Origin: Neurospora crassa OR74A
Lineage: Eukaryota > Ascomycota > Sordariomycetes > Sordariales > Sordariaceae
Assembly: GCF_000182925.2 (NCBI RefSeq)
Contig: NC_026501.1
Span: forward strand, 3,634,142 to 3,698,141
DNA: 64,000 nucleotides
Direction of reading: 5' to 3'
Made by a program: the position numbers and the translations under genes. Under the pieces are notes generated by a model that made no database searches, was not told the DNA's origin, and saw only the letters and a program-made list of their open reading frames with translations. Positions 35,101 to 45,936 of the stretch are shown one piece after another. The stretch's first letter is position 1. Each line of letters begins with the position of its first letter.

Positions 35101-36564
35101 CAAGTGTAGTAGAATCTTGTTTGACTTTGTCCAGCCATTCCCGCCGCCTAATGGCCTCTGCTACGAACGAGGCGTACAAATACGGAATCTGTTGGATGAG
35201 CCGCAAATGATCAAACGTGGCGAGTTCATCCTCCTGACCAGTCTCAGATATCTGGGATTTTACGCTGTGGCTATCGCTTGTGATCTCGGTAATGCTACGC
35301 ATAAACTCGATGGACTCGGCCGCGAGGCTGTTTCGCGCCTTGGTGGCGTAGCACAAGATATCACCCATTTCCAGTGCGCGCTTTTGGATGCTAGGCAGTA
35401 GCCTCTCGGTGTGATGTGCTGCCGTCTTGGAAACTTGAAGAAGGGTGTCCCGGGTGGAGCTCGTGTACTCTAGTGTTACATTGTAGTCGTTGTCGATCTT
35501 GTTGGCTAAGGCTTCAATATCCTTAAGAAGGTGTAACGATTCGCCGTCGTGGGACAGGGCTGAGCGAGACATGGTCGTCTCAAATTTGTGCATCAAAGTG
35601 TCGGCGTCTTGGAACAAATGAGTTGCCGCCTTATCCAGGTTGGTGATGCGATCCTTGAACTTGCGCAGTGCAGAGGGTGCGAGTTTCCCCGCTTGCCGAG
35701 CGAGCTCCAGATCAACAAGGTCTTCGAGGGTGCTTTGTCGCTGTGGGCGTCCTTTCCAACCACCATCGTCACGGGATGTCATGAACCGGGCCATGCTAGA
35801 CGAGATAGCGATGCCCCGGGCCAGCGAAAGATATCGATCGAAACCTGTCGCCAACGCACTGTACTCGGCCTGAGCTGATGTGGACCACTCCTTTAGCTCG
35901 ACATATTTGTTCTCGAGTCCCTTGACAGCATTCTCCAGATTTGCTACAGCGGCATCAAGACACCTCAACATGACGTCCATCTCGGCATAGCGCTCCCGCG
36001 TGGCGGCGTCCATCCTGGCGCAATCCTCCACAACGTCAATAGCCCAAGCACGGCGTGTCTCAAACAGCTTCTGCCATGCTGGGATGGATCGCGTATCTTC
36101 AATCGAGTTGGGCGGAGTATGTGCATTGTATCGGGGAAGAGGCAATTCGGATAAGGGAGGTGACGAGGCCCCGGGTTGGGATCGCTGTGTCAGTCGGCTG
36201 TCATATATGTAGATTTCTGTCTGTTGCCCCCAAGTTAGATGCGACGAAGCACAGCCCTTTGACAAGACCATTCAGATGTGCGAACCTCTGGCTGTGTTGG
36301 CTGCCATCTTAGAGACCTTCCCTGGGGTGTCAGGGCAATCAAGCACTCGACAGGAATGGAGGTCTGGCTGGCCACGGATTCCTTCAGGCCATTTAATCTT
36401 TGGGGACGTCAGCAAATGGTAACAGATACGCTACGCAGCCATCACAAGTGTCAGATGGGCAAACACTGGGATGTGGGCACTGGCGGGGAGGCGTACGATG
36501 TGATGGTACGACTGTCAATTTCAAGGCGCTGGCCCGTATGGGCGATCAACACCTGCGTAACCAT
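32111..36564 (-). CDS. atg11: Autophagy-related protein 11 (Atg11), three exons
   Basis: Scaffold of selective autophagy: binds cargo receptors and recruits core Atg proteins to the phagophore assembly site. Exons (minus) 36,564-36,497, 36,397-36,286 and 36,220-32,111 give 1,429 residues, normal for filamentous fungi. The long exon lacks the family N-terminus. Two small upstream exons restore it: MVTQVLIAHTGQRLEIDSRT joins SLNGLKESVASQTSIP and then TEIYIYDSRL, the ubiquitin-like start of Atg11. The introns (99 and 65 bp) have CTGAC and CTAAC branches; the second donor, GTTCGC, is weak. Coiled coils fill about residues 550-1,010. The C-terminal Atg11 domain (about 1,080-1,290) shows FKEGDLALFLPTRN, AAFNVGFPHYFL and DGLRWYLIEA. 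A Ser/Thr-rich tail follows. Confidence 0.92.
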
Positions 36565-37621
36565 TATCACGCATGCTTCCCAAGTCGCTTCCACGGGACA
36601 GACGAGTCGGCGGACCGAATGGGTGTTGACAAGTATGATGGCAGGATCGAGTTGTTACGTATAATCGGTAGGTTGGCGCCGGATAAAGTCGGTGTTCTCC
36701 AGTCTGTAATAGCGGCCGTCAGTCGGTAGGTGGAGGAGGGTTGGGGGAAGTAGGTAGATTGAAGAGGCAGTGCCCAGATGAAAAGCAACCTCAACCTAAT
36801 CCCCCCACCAGGGCCCTGTGAGGCCAGATCCGCAATGGCCTTTGCGCCCCGCCCAGCACGGACACCGACACCAGGGGCAGCTCCAGGACGCTCGGCAACA
36901 GTGACACGGGACCTCCATGCTGCTGCAATGGATGCACCTCCCCACCTCGATGTCGGCGTTAGTAGTGTATCTCACCCACATCGTACACCATGGAGTACAA
37001 GTTAGGTACCTACCTCTCTTTCGGCACGAAAACAATTTTATTTCATGCTTCAGTCAATCCAGGGAAGTAAAGCTGCGTGGCATAATTTGATTATTATATA
37101 TATATCCGCCGGCTCTCCGTCACTCGTAACATACTTGTAGGTAGATGCTGTCTCCCTTGGTCTCTCATCCTACGTACACCATGGGTAACTGCCCGTGCCG
37201 TTCATTCCCTACTCCATTTATTCACTGATTTATGGAGTCGGGTGCTCCATCAAGATGCCACAGGCGCTCCGAGCTAGAACCACCACCTGCTTACAATTAC
37301 ATTCACGATCCCATGTTCCATCTTTGGCCAGGATGACAGTGCTGCTCCTAGTCGTGGTTACTTTGACTTCATGAATTGAATCGCCTTTCGCTTCATACGC
37401 GTCACCCAGGCGTCCTAGGCGCACAGCTATAGGCGTACGCCTGTAACGAAGAAGGTCTGCCTCCCGTCATCCACCTACTCTGGAATGATCTGTAGCTTGC
37501 AGCAATCTGGACTAGTCACTTAAAATTCAACCCCTCAAACCACACAATACATTTGACCGTTATCATTCAGCTATATCTCTCCAGCCGCCTCCACCCAGTC
37601 GGGGCGCTTGATTAATTCGTC
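36565..37621. promoter_or_regulatory. Divergent promoter region between ATG11 and the CENP-H-like gene
   Basis: About 1.06 kb separates two divergently transcribed genes. An AT-rich TATTATATATATATAT tract at about 37,091-37,107 is the best TATA-like candidate, 520 bp upstream of the CENP-H start. Short open frames here look spurious. No shared regulator site is identifiable. Confidence 0.4.
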
Positions 37622-38449
37622 ATGTCGGCTGTTGTTCCCGATCCCAATCCTCGCCATTCAGAGACGGAGGAAGAGGCGTTGGCACTTTATGACAGACTGC
37701 AGGAGCTACATATTCAGATAGGCCTTCTACAGGCCCAGGAAGATCTCTCTGACCCGCAAAGTCAGCAACCCGATGTATACCCCCCTCAACGTTTTTGTAA
37801 TGTTCTAACCATGGGCGCTGCATTAGGCCCTACATTCTTTACGGGACATTTCGATATAGATGAGGCTCGCACCCAACTGCTCGAAGTAAAGGCGACTGTT
37901 GAATTGCGGAACTACATATTTGAAAGTGCCGTCGTGGTCCGGCCTGTATTGAGGGCCATACATGGCGGGACCGAGGCTTCCCCGGTAGAACGGTCCGTTT
38001 TCACTATGATTAGGATCTCAATTTCTTCTTCGAATATCGCTGACGTCTGCATCGCTAAAAGAGATATCTTGCCATTGATCCGGCAGCGGGATCTAATATC
38101 TGCCGAAGCCGCTGAGCAGGCTTCGGCCTCTTATCAAGTCAGAGACCATATATTGGATCTGGAACTTGAGCGTCTTCGCGTTGGTCAGCACAACGCGACC
38201 TTGGCTTCGGAACTATTGCGGTTGTCAAAAACCACCGGCACCCATGACGTACAAGTGGATGGATCTACCAAACTGGGCAGAAAGCTGGGTAAAACCAAGG
38301 GTGAGCTACGGGTGAGCCGCCAGAAATGGAAGACGATCAAGGGAGCTACGAGTGCACTCGTAGCCGGCACCGGAGTCGATTGGGCCCGAGATGAACGGCT
38401 TAGAGATTTAGTTCTCGACCCGCCGGGGTTTTCCACGAAAGGGCCGTAA
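37622..38449 (+). CDS. CENP-H-like kinetochore protein (Fta3/Mcm16 type), two exons
   Basis: Probable constitutive centromere-associated network subunit. The C-terminus, GVDWARDERLRDLVLDPP (about residues 226-243), matches the conserved end of CENP-H proteins, and a Leu-rich helical region precedes it. The frame is open end to end (275 codons), but it contains a likely 69-bp intron (37,993-38,061). That intron has a GTCCGT donor, a GCTGAC branch and an AAAAG acceptor, is a multiple of three and has no stop. Removing it turns an odd loop into the smooth sequence SPVERDILPLIRQRD. Exons 37,622-37,992 and 38,062-38,449 then give 252 residues. The N-terminal LYDRLQELHIQIGLLQAQE segment looks coiled-coil. 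It is divergent from ATG11. Other kinetochore coiled-coil families are the main alternative. Confidence 0.7.
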   Translation: MSAVVPDPNPRHSETEEEALALYDRLQELHIQIGLLQAQEDLSDPQSQQPDVYPPQRFCNVLTMGAALGPTFFTGHFDIDEARTQLLEVKATVELRNYIFESAVVVRPVLRAIHGGTEASPVERSVFTMIRISISSSNIADVCIAKRDILPLIRQRDLISAEAAEQASASYQVRDHILDLELERLRVGQHNATLASELLRLSKTTGTHDVQVDGSTKLGRKLGKTKGELRVSRQKWKTIKGATSALVAGTGVDWARDERLRDLVLDPPGFSTKGP

Positions 38450-41211
38450 TGAAGAAGTAACATATACCCAATACATTGTAGGAGCAACAACCCAACTTGG
38501 CAGTCGAGAGGCTCTAGGTAATCAGTCATGTCGGCATAATTCTTGATGCCTCATTTGAACAACCTAGTACAACCCATGGTTACATAGTAGCCATGGGTAA
38601 GTTGCAAAGCCATGCAGACTATTTCCGTTTGCTGAAGAAACGACGCTAGGTCCGAGTGCTGCTTTCAAAGACAATGATTCCCCGGCTTCCTCTCTGCTTC
38701 TTTTAAAGCCAAGGTTCGCATTCAGCGGTTGGTCATTGTTTGCCGGAAACAAAGCTGTAACATAACAGTTTACGCCCTTTCCATGTTGAGCAGTCCTCTT
38801 CAAAGAATAAGCACCAATAGATCTTGCTTGCTGCGTGCTATCTGTCCCCGATTTTGGTCGCCGCTATCCTCTGCCATTGTTCAAGTATACTGTGATGCCA
38901 TAATGTATTTGAACAAAAGGGGACAGTATTCCGAGGCTTGTACTGTATCTTCTTGATCGAAAACAAGCAGCCGAAGAGGAAAATGTCCAGTAGATGGTAG
39001 GCTACTTAGAAACCTTGCTTTGTAGGCACACGAGTACTACCGTATGCAGTAATGGGTGATGAACCTTCACCAAACGAGCTGGGGTGAAACATATCATCGC
39101 ACGACGGTCGTGCTTCTGCATTACAAGGCTGCCCGGATTCGAGTATTATAGGTACTCCGTACCGTGTACAGTTGGTAGCTTGGTGGTACGGATTGTTCTG
39201 TGGTACCAAAAGACAAGCGTAGCGACTCGAAGCTCCGCTCGATGCTCTCTCGTGTCTCGACAGACCTGGCGTACCTGAACTAGGCGCGGAAACGATGGAT
39301 GTGTGAATGGACGAGAACTGGTGTACCTGACAATAGCAAGCAACTGTTGGCAAATGTCCGCACAACTCAACCACCATGTCTTTCAGAGACAACTGCTAGA
39401 ACATCATTGGTAAGCCAATACTAACCTACGATGCTGCATTCACACCTTGGCAGTCTCGACGTCTTGCAATCCTTGGACGCGTCCACAACATCTTCTGGGA
39501 ACAGGTCAGGCAGAGACGAAGGGAATGGCATGAGATTTCAGGTCGTCATGCTAGACTTGAGAGCCAGGGGGCTTGGTCAAACTGCGTGTCTCACATAAGC
39601 CATTCTGAAGCCCTTGCAGAGCTTCATGGCCTAGTCGAAATGAGGGTCGCCTTGCGGGTAGTGAGGCCGTACTAGTTGAAGTCGTCAGTCGTTCTTTTTT
39701 TTTTGGTTTTTTTTTGATTTTTTTTTTTTGATTTTTTTTTTTTTTTTTTTTTTTTTGGGGGGGGGGGGGGGGGGGCAATGGGCAGTTTGTGGAATGAGAG
39801 AAGTGCAGCCCACCCCAGGCGTCCTCTTTGGACCGTCCCTGACGCTCAGTAATAAGCAGGCATTCATACCAGGGCAGATTACCGCCCCCAATAAAAGGAT
39901 ACGGACGAGAGCGAGACGACAGTTGAGTGAGAAGGGAGACTGCGTGAGAGAGGAAAGTGATGGGTGTGTGCCAGTCCGCCTAGTGCTCATCCAAAAAGGC
40001 CAAAGCCGGGCGGGAGCTGGGCGCTCGACCCTGTCCGAGAAAGCACGGCAGCCAACTGCACCGAATGCATCCAGACCAGGCGAGGATGGGATGGCATGGG
40101 ATGGCATGGCATCAAACAACTGAAGCGAGTGACCGAGGTGCAGCGGCAGCCTGTAAGAAAGCGGGAGTGACCTCTAGGTGACGCGGGTAAACCTCAGAAC
40201 TGTTTGAAGTTGGATGGGAGCTGACCAGCCTTTTCAGTTGGAGCTGGAGCTGGACTGGAACTGTGGGAGCTGGAGATGGAATTAGCACGGGCTCGAGCTG
40301 GATAGCTGCTGCACTGGAAGCTGGCAGGCCGAAACCTCAAGCGCTCCGCACACCACTCAAGCACGAACCAGGCAAAGTACACAGTACCCGCAAACACGGC
40401 GCAAGTGGGCGAGGCGGGATATGTACCAGTACCTCTACCTTGCTGGCGCTTGGCCAGCGCCAGGACCGCCAGCCATTGACTGCAGTGCAATTGGAGTGGC
40501 CCGGTCCGAAGAGGGATGAATGAGTGGGTGCCCTCGCCTCCCTCCCAAATCACGCTGCAAAAATCAGCCGGCGCTGCACCCTTTTTTGTTATGAAGTAGG
40601 AAGGAGCTTCCCCCGCCCCTTCAATCAGCCGCCCATAGTAAAATACCGGGCAAAGGCGTCGCCCCCTCCTCTCTCTCACAAAACTCCCTCCTCTTTTCCC
40701 ATACAAACGAAGCGCACCGCTCACCACGCCCACCTCGATACCCATTTCCCACGCCCATTGCACGCGTATGTGAGTACTTCCTTTCCTTAGCCAGCACCAG
40801 CAAAATCACAAGTACTCGCGCCCATCTGGCATTTGGCCTTGTGGCCTTTGCCTGCCTCCGTCCAAGCGGAACTGCCATTGGGTCTTATGCAACCGGCCAA
40901 CCTCACTGCTCACCTCGCTGTTGCCATCCAAAGTGAGGCCGGTGCACGCTTGTTGCTTTGCGTGTTGGTGCTCAGCGCTCCCAGCACCAGCTCGAGTTCT
41001 GCGCGTCGCTGTCTCCACGCAAAGCTTCCATAGGACCTGCCACCTTCGCACCACGCCGGGAGCTCACTTTGCGCTGCACACACACGTCTCCGGTCTCGCG
41101 TCAAGAAAAACATCACAACGTACCGCAATTGCTGACTAGGGTGGCACAATCTCTCAACAGCCGCATCACCGCGCAATCAAACAGCCTCATCCTCAGCAAA
41201 AAATCAGTCAA
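38450..41211. other. Intergenic region with a T/G homopolymer tract
   Basis: 2.8 kb without a supported gene. Candidate open frames (39,006-39,392 minus; 40,194-40,763 minus; 40,958-41,470 plus) lack recognisable motifs and conflict with one another. The last ~1 kb is CT-rich and probably holds the NHP6 promoter and 5' leader. A GAGCTGGAGCTGG-type repeat lies near 40,240-40,275. Confidence 0.45.
39694..39775 (+). repeat. Poly-T / poly-G composite tract
   Basis: Interrupted T runs (about 39,694-39,731), then 25 T (39,732-39,756), then 19 G (39,757-39,775). Such homopolymer junctions are prone to slippage and to sequencing or assembly error, so the lengths should be treated as approximate. Confidence 0.9.
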
Positions 41212-41500
41212 GTACGTTTTGTCGCTTGTGTGGCATTCATTGATGCTTCGACGACGCAGCATGCCTGCCCTTTCCATCAACAATTGCATGCCAATTGTCG
41301 ACAGTTACGGGTGCCGCACTCGCTCTGGCCAACGAGCATACACATCCGCATATCCTGCTCGTGTTTTTCGCTCTGCAGCTTGTCTGAAGTTGGACAAGCC
41401 GCAGTTTACCAACGAAACCCGTGGGCTTGATCAGTCAATTCATACGCGCCGCGATACAATCTCTTGTTAACCCAATCCTAACAGTATTCTTAACCTGCAG
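41212..41500 (+). other. Probable 5'-UTR intron of the NHP6 gene
   Basis: A GTACGT donor at 41,212 and an acceptor TTAACCTGCAG ending at 41,500, with a CTAACAG branch region near 41,478, fit a leader intron 10 bases upstream of the ATG at 41,511. This is inferred from splice signals only. Confidence 0.45.
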
Positions 41501-41510
41501 ATTAGACAAT

Positions 41511-42116
41511 ATGCCCAAGGCCGCCGCCAAAAGCAAGACCACCGGCAAGGTCGAGAAACGCCGCGCGAAGAAGGGTGAGTTGCCGCAACCCAACCCTTTC
41601 CCCACGAAGCGCTTGATATGATGTTCCCCATTTGCATATCATACCAGTAGCAACCTGGTCGCTTGTCTTGTAGGGTCATGCTTCAATGAAAAGGCCCGCA
41701 TGCACTGCTTGCGGTGGGCTTAGGTTGCAGCTGGTCCAAAACATACAAGTGGTCGCTGTTCCTATTTGTAGCTCTTTGGTGCTGTTGCTGACCTGCGTTA
41801 TCTAAGACCCCAACGCCCCGAAGCGTGGCCTCTCTGCCTACATGTTCTTTGCCAATGAGCAGCGTGAGAATGTCCGTGAAGAGAACCCAGGCGTTTCTTT
41901 CGGTCAGGTTGGCAAGATCCTTGGAGAAAGGTGGAAGGCTCTCAGCGACAAGCAGCGTGCCCCCTACGAGGCCAAGGCTGCTGCCGACAAGAAGCGCTAT
42001 GAGGACGAGAAGCAGGCGTACAACGTGAGTCATCCCTACGTTGTCCCAACTCTACTAGCAATGGAAACTGATCATGAGGCGCATAGGCCGAGGCCGACGA
42101 GGAGGAGTCTTCCTGA
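41511..42116 (+). CDS. nhp6: Nhp6-type HMG-box chromatin protein, three exons
   Basis: Small nuclear DNA-bending protein that assists nucleosome reorganisation (FACT partner in yeast) and transcription. Exons 41,511-41,574, 41,807-42,024 and 42,087-42,116 give 103 residues. Introns of 232 bp (GTGAGT donor, GCTGAC branch) and 62 bp (GTGAGT donor) both keep frame. The N-terminus is a Lys/Ala-rich basic arm. The single HMG box (about residues 22-94) opens [20 protein letters not shown], contains the conserved [19 protein letters not shown] stretch and ends near [13 protein letters not shown] short acidic tail AEADEEESS follows. Length, order and residues fit the family throughout. It is flanked on both sides by T/G homopolymer tracts. 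Confidence 0.95.
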
Positions 42117-43601
42117 ATGAACCCTTCTCGCCGACTCGATTGCGCTCGCCGAAATTCAGTCTTGAAAATTTCACGTTGATATTTGACCGGAGCAAGACAC
42201 TGCGATCAGCAAACGAGGCTTTCTTTACTTGACCTTGTATTTTGGGACGGACGGTGTTGTTACGGTGCCAAGGGATTTCCTTTTTTACGCCATGGTTTGC
42301 ACGAGCTTTGCTATGATCAAGGGACAAAGCTATCCCTCCATTGGGGGACCTATCGAATCAGTCAGCTTATTCGCTGGCTAGCTTGTACAACAAATCTCAG
42401 TTTTTGATATTCGGGAACAGGTGCGCACGCAATGGCAGGGGATCAAGAGTTGCCATGGATGGACTTGCACGATTGCGCGGCCAACGATGATGTATCGCCC
42501 ACGTCGTATAAGGGTTCAAATACTGGTTGACGCTTTTTTTTTTTTGGGGGGGGGGGGGGGCGGCGCGGAACTGGTTAATATAGGCTACTGCTCGAACGAT
42601 CAAACAGCCCCATTTGGCGCAGTTGCTGTTGTTTGTCGCAAGATTATATACTTCCTAGAATTCGGTCAAGACAAGTGATTCAATGATAAGATAGTCACCA
42701 GGCTTTGTTGCGGACACACTTGACGCTAGAGGCCTTGCAACGACCGTCCCCTATAGCCGTGGTTAGATGCGAACGTCGTTCTTGCAAAGATAATAATGAT
42801 CAGAAGTACTGCCCAGTAATACTGACATGAGGTTTAGTGATACTGAGGGCCTAACTACACACTACAGTCGACAGTTCTCGTACCTCTATATTAAATGAAG
42901 ACAAATCGAAACCGTTCCATGAACCAATGTAGTGCTAGGCTCAATAAACAACAGATCTTAGTCCACATATAACATACCTATTGTTCTCTTCCTGATCATG
43001 CAGCCTATGCTACAGCCTCTGTTCAAGTTGTGTGAACTTCTTATACCTGAGTATTTCCGAATAGTCTAACTATGGAGTGGCAGACGTCAATCTACTGTAT
43101 CACTTGAGTTCGATCAGCCCTGAAGGGCGTGTGTTTTGCCCCTTCGTGGCGGTCACTGACTCCTCGACTCCCATAGTATCTCCGTGCATTTCGTGCAGCA
43201 TATCCAGTTGGAACACGCGGAGGGCCTCTCAGTCCACGGTATCAGCTACCAACTGGGCATTTGTGGGTTTGTCCCAGTCTGCGTATATTGGATAAGCTTA
43301 AGGCTTTACGTCTACTATCCTACCTACTGATGTTTTGTACGTTGGGCGCCAAGTAAGTTGGTCAGGCCAGCCAACTGCAGCCGAGAATTCTTGGATGGTC
43401 AATCGACTGAAACTGTCTCCCTTTTAGGTAGTGTATAAGTACGTACATGTCACGCAATTGACTCTCGTTTGTCGTCCCCCGCTCTGTCGCGGTTCAATCC
43501 TCGCTGTAGCTATAATACTAACTAACTACAACCAGCCGTAGCAGAAAGGACGGCGACAGCGCTATATCCTCCCACACGATTTTCTGCGAACTAGCTGTCC
43601 A
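42117..43601. other. Intergenic region downstream of NHP6
   Basis: 1.5 kb with no supported gene. It contains a second T12/G15 homopolymer junction (42,534-42,560). The open frame at 43,077-43,295 has no recognisable motif. The final 200 bp probably hold the promoter of the next gene. Confidence 0.45.
42534..42560 (+). repeat. Second T/G homopolymer junction
   Basis: 12 T (42,534-42,545) directly followed by 15 G (42,546-42,560), the same order and strand as the tract at 39,694-39,775. Confidence 0.9.
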
Positions 43602-45769
43602 ATGTATAGTCGTTGGCGGCCGCGGCTATATTCGTCATCGAGTTTGTCCGATTCTCCACAGGCTTCTCTGGACGTCATGGATCACAACAACATCGACATA
43701 CCCTGCGCGCTACATCTATTTCAAAGCTGTTGCCACGAGGCCGAACGAGCTGCCAATGTGGCCGTCGCGTTAGAACAACTACGGGAGGCGCTCCCGGAGT
43801 CCTTCCACGGCCACCTCATCGCCTTGGCGGGAGGGATTTGGGACTCGAGCAGGCGGCTTCGCGATCTTGCCAACAATTCCCAGTCTCATACCGAACGCGT
43901 CCCCCTGGTTCTCGACTACTTGAATATTATTTTACCATGCCTGTGCCGTACCCTGAACGATATAATGGGTTACTATGAGGACATATCACTTACGCGGGAA
44001 ATGCGGTGGCGGAAGATGTACAACAAGATGACGCAAGAAGCCGGCGGTGTTCCGCTTCCCCAGCGTTTTGTGCTTTACAATAACTTTCTGGTTATGTTAG
44101 GGTACCTTCTTAACAGGTGACTGATGACTCTGACGATAACTCTGGAAACGACTGTGCTCTAATTATGCATAGGTCTCCATGTTTCGATCCAAATATACTC
44201 GAGACGCTCCGTGGCCATCTTGTTGAGTTGAGGGAGAAACGAGGAATTCGTAAGTGACCCAGCTCGAGATTCTTTTCTCGCGAGGACAGCTAACATCCAT
44301 ACTACCTCCGCAGTCCCATTGCCAAAGCAAGTCGGCTCCGTGAGTCTTGCCGACGTAGTAACTTCTTGGCCAACTCTTACCGATCCTGTCCGTCTCGGCC
44401 TTCAGTCTGATTTACCAGCTTGTATGCTGACTACACGGGATCAGAATGCTCATTGGGCCGAACAAATATTCTCGCTCCCACTTGCTTCTCGAACTGAGCT
44501 CAAACATATAAGACCGTGAGTACCGCATTGCAAAAGAAAGATTGAGTAATCGCGTCTAATGCATCAGGGCGTACTAGGTCAAAGGCATGCGGCCCATTCT
44601 TTCGACGGGATCAACTTGCCATACCCCCAGAACCCAAAGTTCTCTTCCGGCGGTTAGTCTATGACCTTGACCGTCCCATATGGTCTTCATCCTGACGTGA
44701 AGCAACCTCTTGATCTGTTATCTTATACTCGTGTCAGCAAGATTCCAACCTCAGGTAGAGGTACTGACAACGTCAATTCAGGCCTTTCGATAGTGATAGG
44801 ACGTCTGTGGTGGCGTACCTCAACCCGATCGATCAAGCTCCTTACCTTCTTATTCGCAGTCTCCAGGGCGAAGTAGCCTGGTTCTCGTCCCATGGGGTCC
44901 ATGAGCTTTGCATCGGGCGCGAAGGCAGCGCATTGCAGCTTAAACGTTGGAGCCGGTCGGAACAATGTAGCAAGCTGTGGGCGGCATTTTACTTCATCAC
45001 ATGGGAGGGTAAGCTTCAAGGGCACCGAGTTTGCGATGGGATCACTCCGGCTAATCACTCCCATATATCCTCAGAGATGGTGCTATTCTACTGCACGTTT
45101 GTCGCGCTCAAGGCGCGCAACAGGCTAACCGTTCAAATCAATCCGACTGAGTTTCAATTACAAAGAGAGAAGCGGCTCTTCCAAGCGTACGTGTTGTTCA
45201 AGTCTAGGAGAACGGGATCCAGGCATTGCTAACGTGGAAGTGCAGGCAAATCGTGGACGATGGGTACAAGCACTCACTCGTTGTGTACGAGGATCAGCAA
45301 ACCCATGGTGTTCGTCTTCATGCTGCGGTATGGGATGGCGAACTAAAGCAATGTCCGGTTTGGACTACATTTGGTGAGACAAGAAACCTCACATCTCTGT
45401 TCCATTGGTACTAATACGAATGCTACCAGTAACGGCTCAGGCACAGTCTTCGACTTGGATCAGTCGGCGTTCCAAGCATCGTGTTTGGTTAAGGAACATA
45501 CAGCTTTATGTGTTTTGCAAGAACTATCGACAAGAGGTTCAGCGGCAAAATAAGTCGAATGCATTCGAAATATACTTTGTGACTGAACAAGGTACGTTTT
45601 CAACTGAGGTAGACCCAAGTCCTGGAGGTACTACTGGACTTTCATAGCTGATATTGGTCTGATGTGGGACATAGGTGCATCCAAGTTTTTAGAGGTTTTT
45701 ACAGCTATGGAGGTAGCCGGAGGTTCATCCGACACCCCAGAAACCACCACAGTTCCATTAGGGAAATAG
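43602..45769 (+). pseudogene. Unknown fungal protein gene, eight exons, apparently broken in exon 4
   Basis: Function not recognised. Splice sites and frame define exons 43,602-44,116, 44,173-44,249, 44,314-44,515, 44,578-45,008, 45,075-45,186, 45,246-45,373, 45,430-45,591 and 45,675-45,769, with introns of 56-83 bp. Exon 4 starts in frame (KACGPFFRRDQLAIPPEPKV) but meets TGA at 44,693 and 44,711. It needs one frame shift near 44,732 and another near 44,782 (at AATTCAGG) to reach the clean stretch VVAYLNPIDQAPYLLIRSLQ. A 55-bp intron at 44,683-44,737 (GTCTTC...GTCAG) would bypass the stops and the first shift but not the second. The four downstream junctions keep frame to the final stop, so decay is recent or a sequence error exists. 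No signal peptide is seen. Start could also be the Met near 43,677. Confidence 0.6.
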
Positions 45770-45936
45770 AGTCATCTCTTATACTAGACGTTCAACTAAT
45801 CTCATTCACTCAGCCTGCCCAATTCTGCTAAAGGCAGTCTGAGTATCACGGGCAAAGGGTAGATGGTAGATGCGAATATGCGTAATTGCACGAAGGAGAA
45901 AGGAAGAGAAGTGCAGCCGAGTGCCCGGAAGACTTA

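Noticed and set aside
39006-39392. 128-codon open frame on the minus strand
   Set aside because: No recognisable domain, and overlapping open frames exist on both strands; nothing distinguishes it from chance in GC-balanced DNA.
40194-40763. 189-codon open frame on the minus strand
   Set aside because: Composition is low-complexity from GAGCTGG-type repeats and CT-rich promoter-like sequence; no motif.
40958-41470. 170-codon open frame upstream of NHP6
   Set aside because: Overlaps the probable NHP6 leader and its intron; no recognisable motif.
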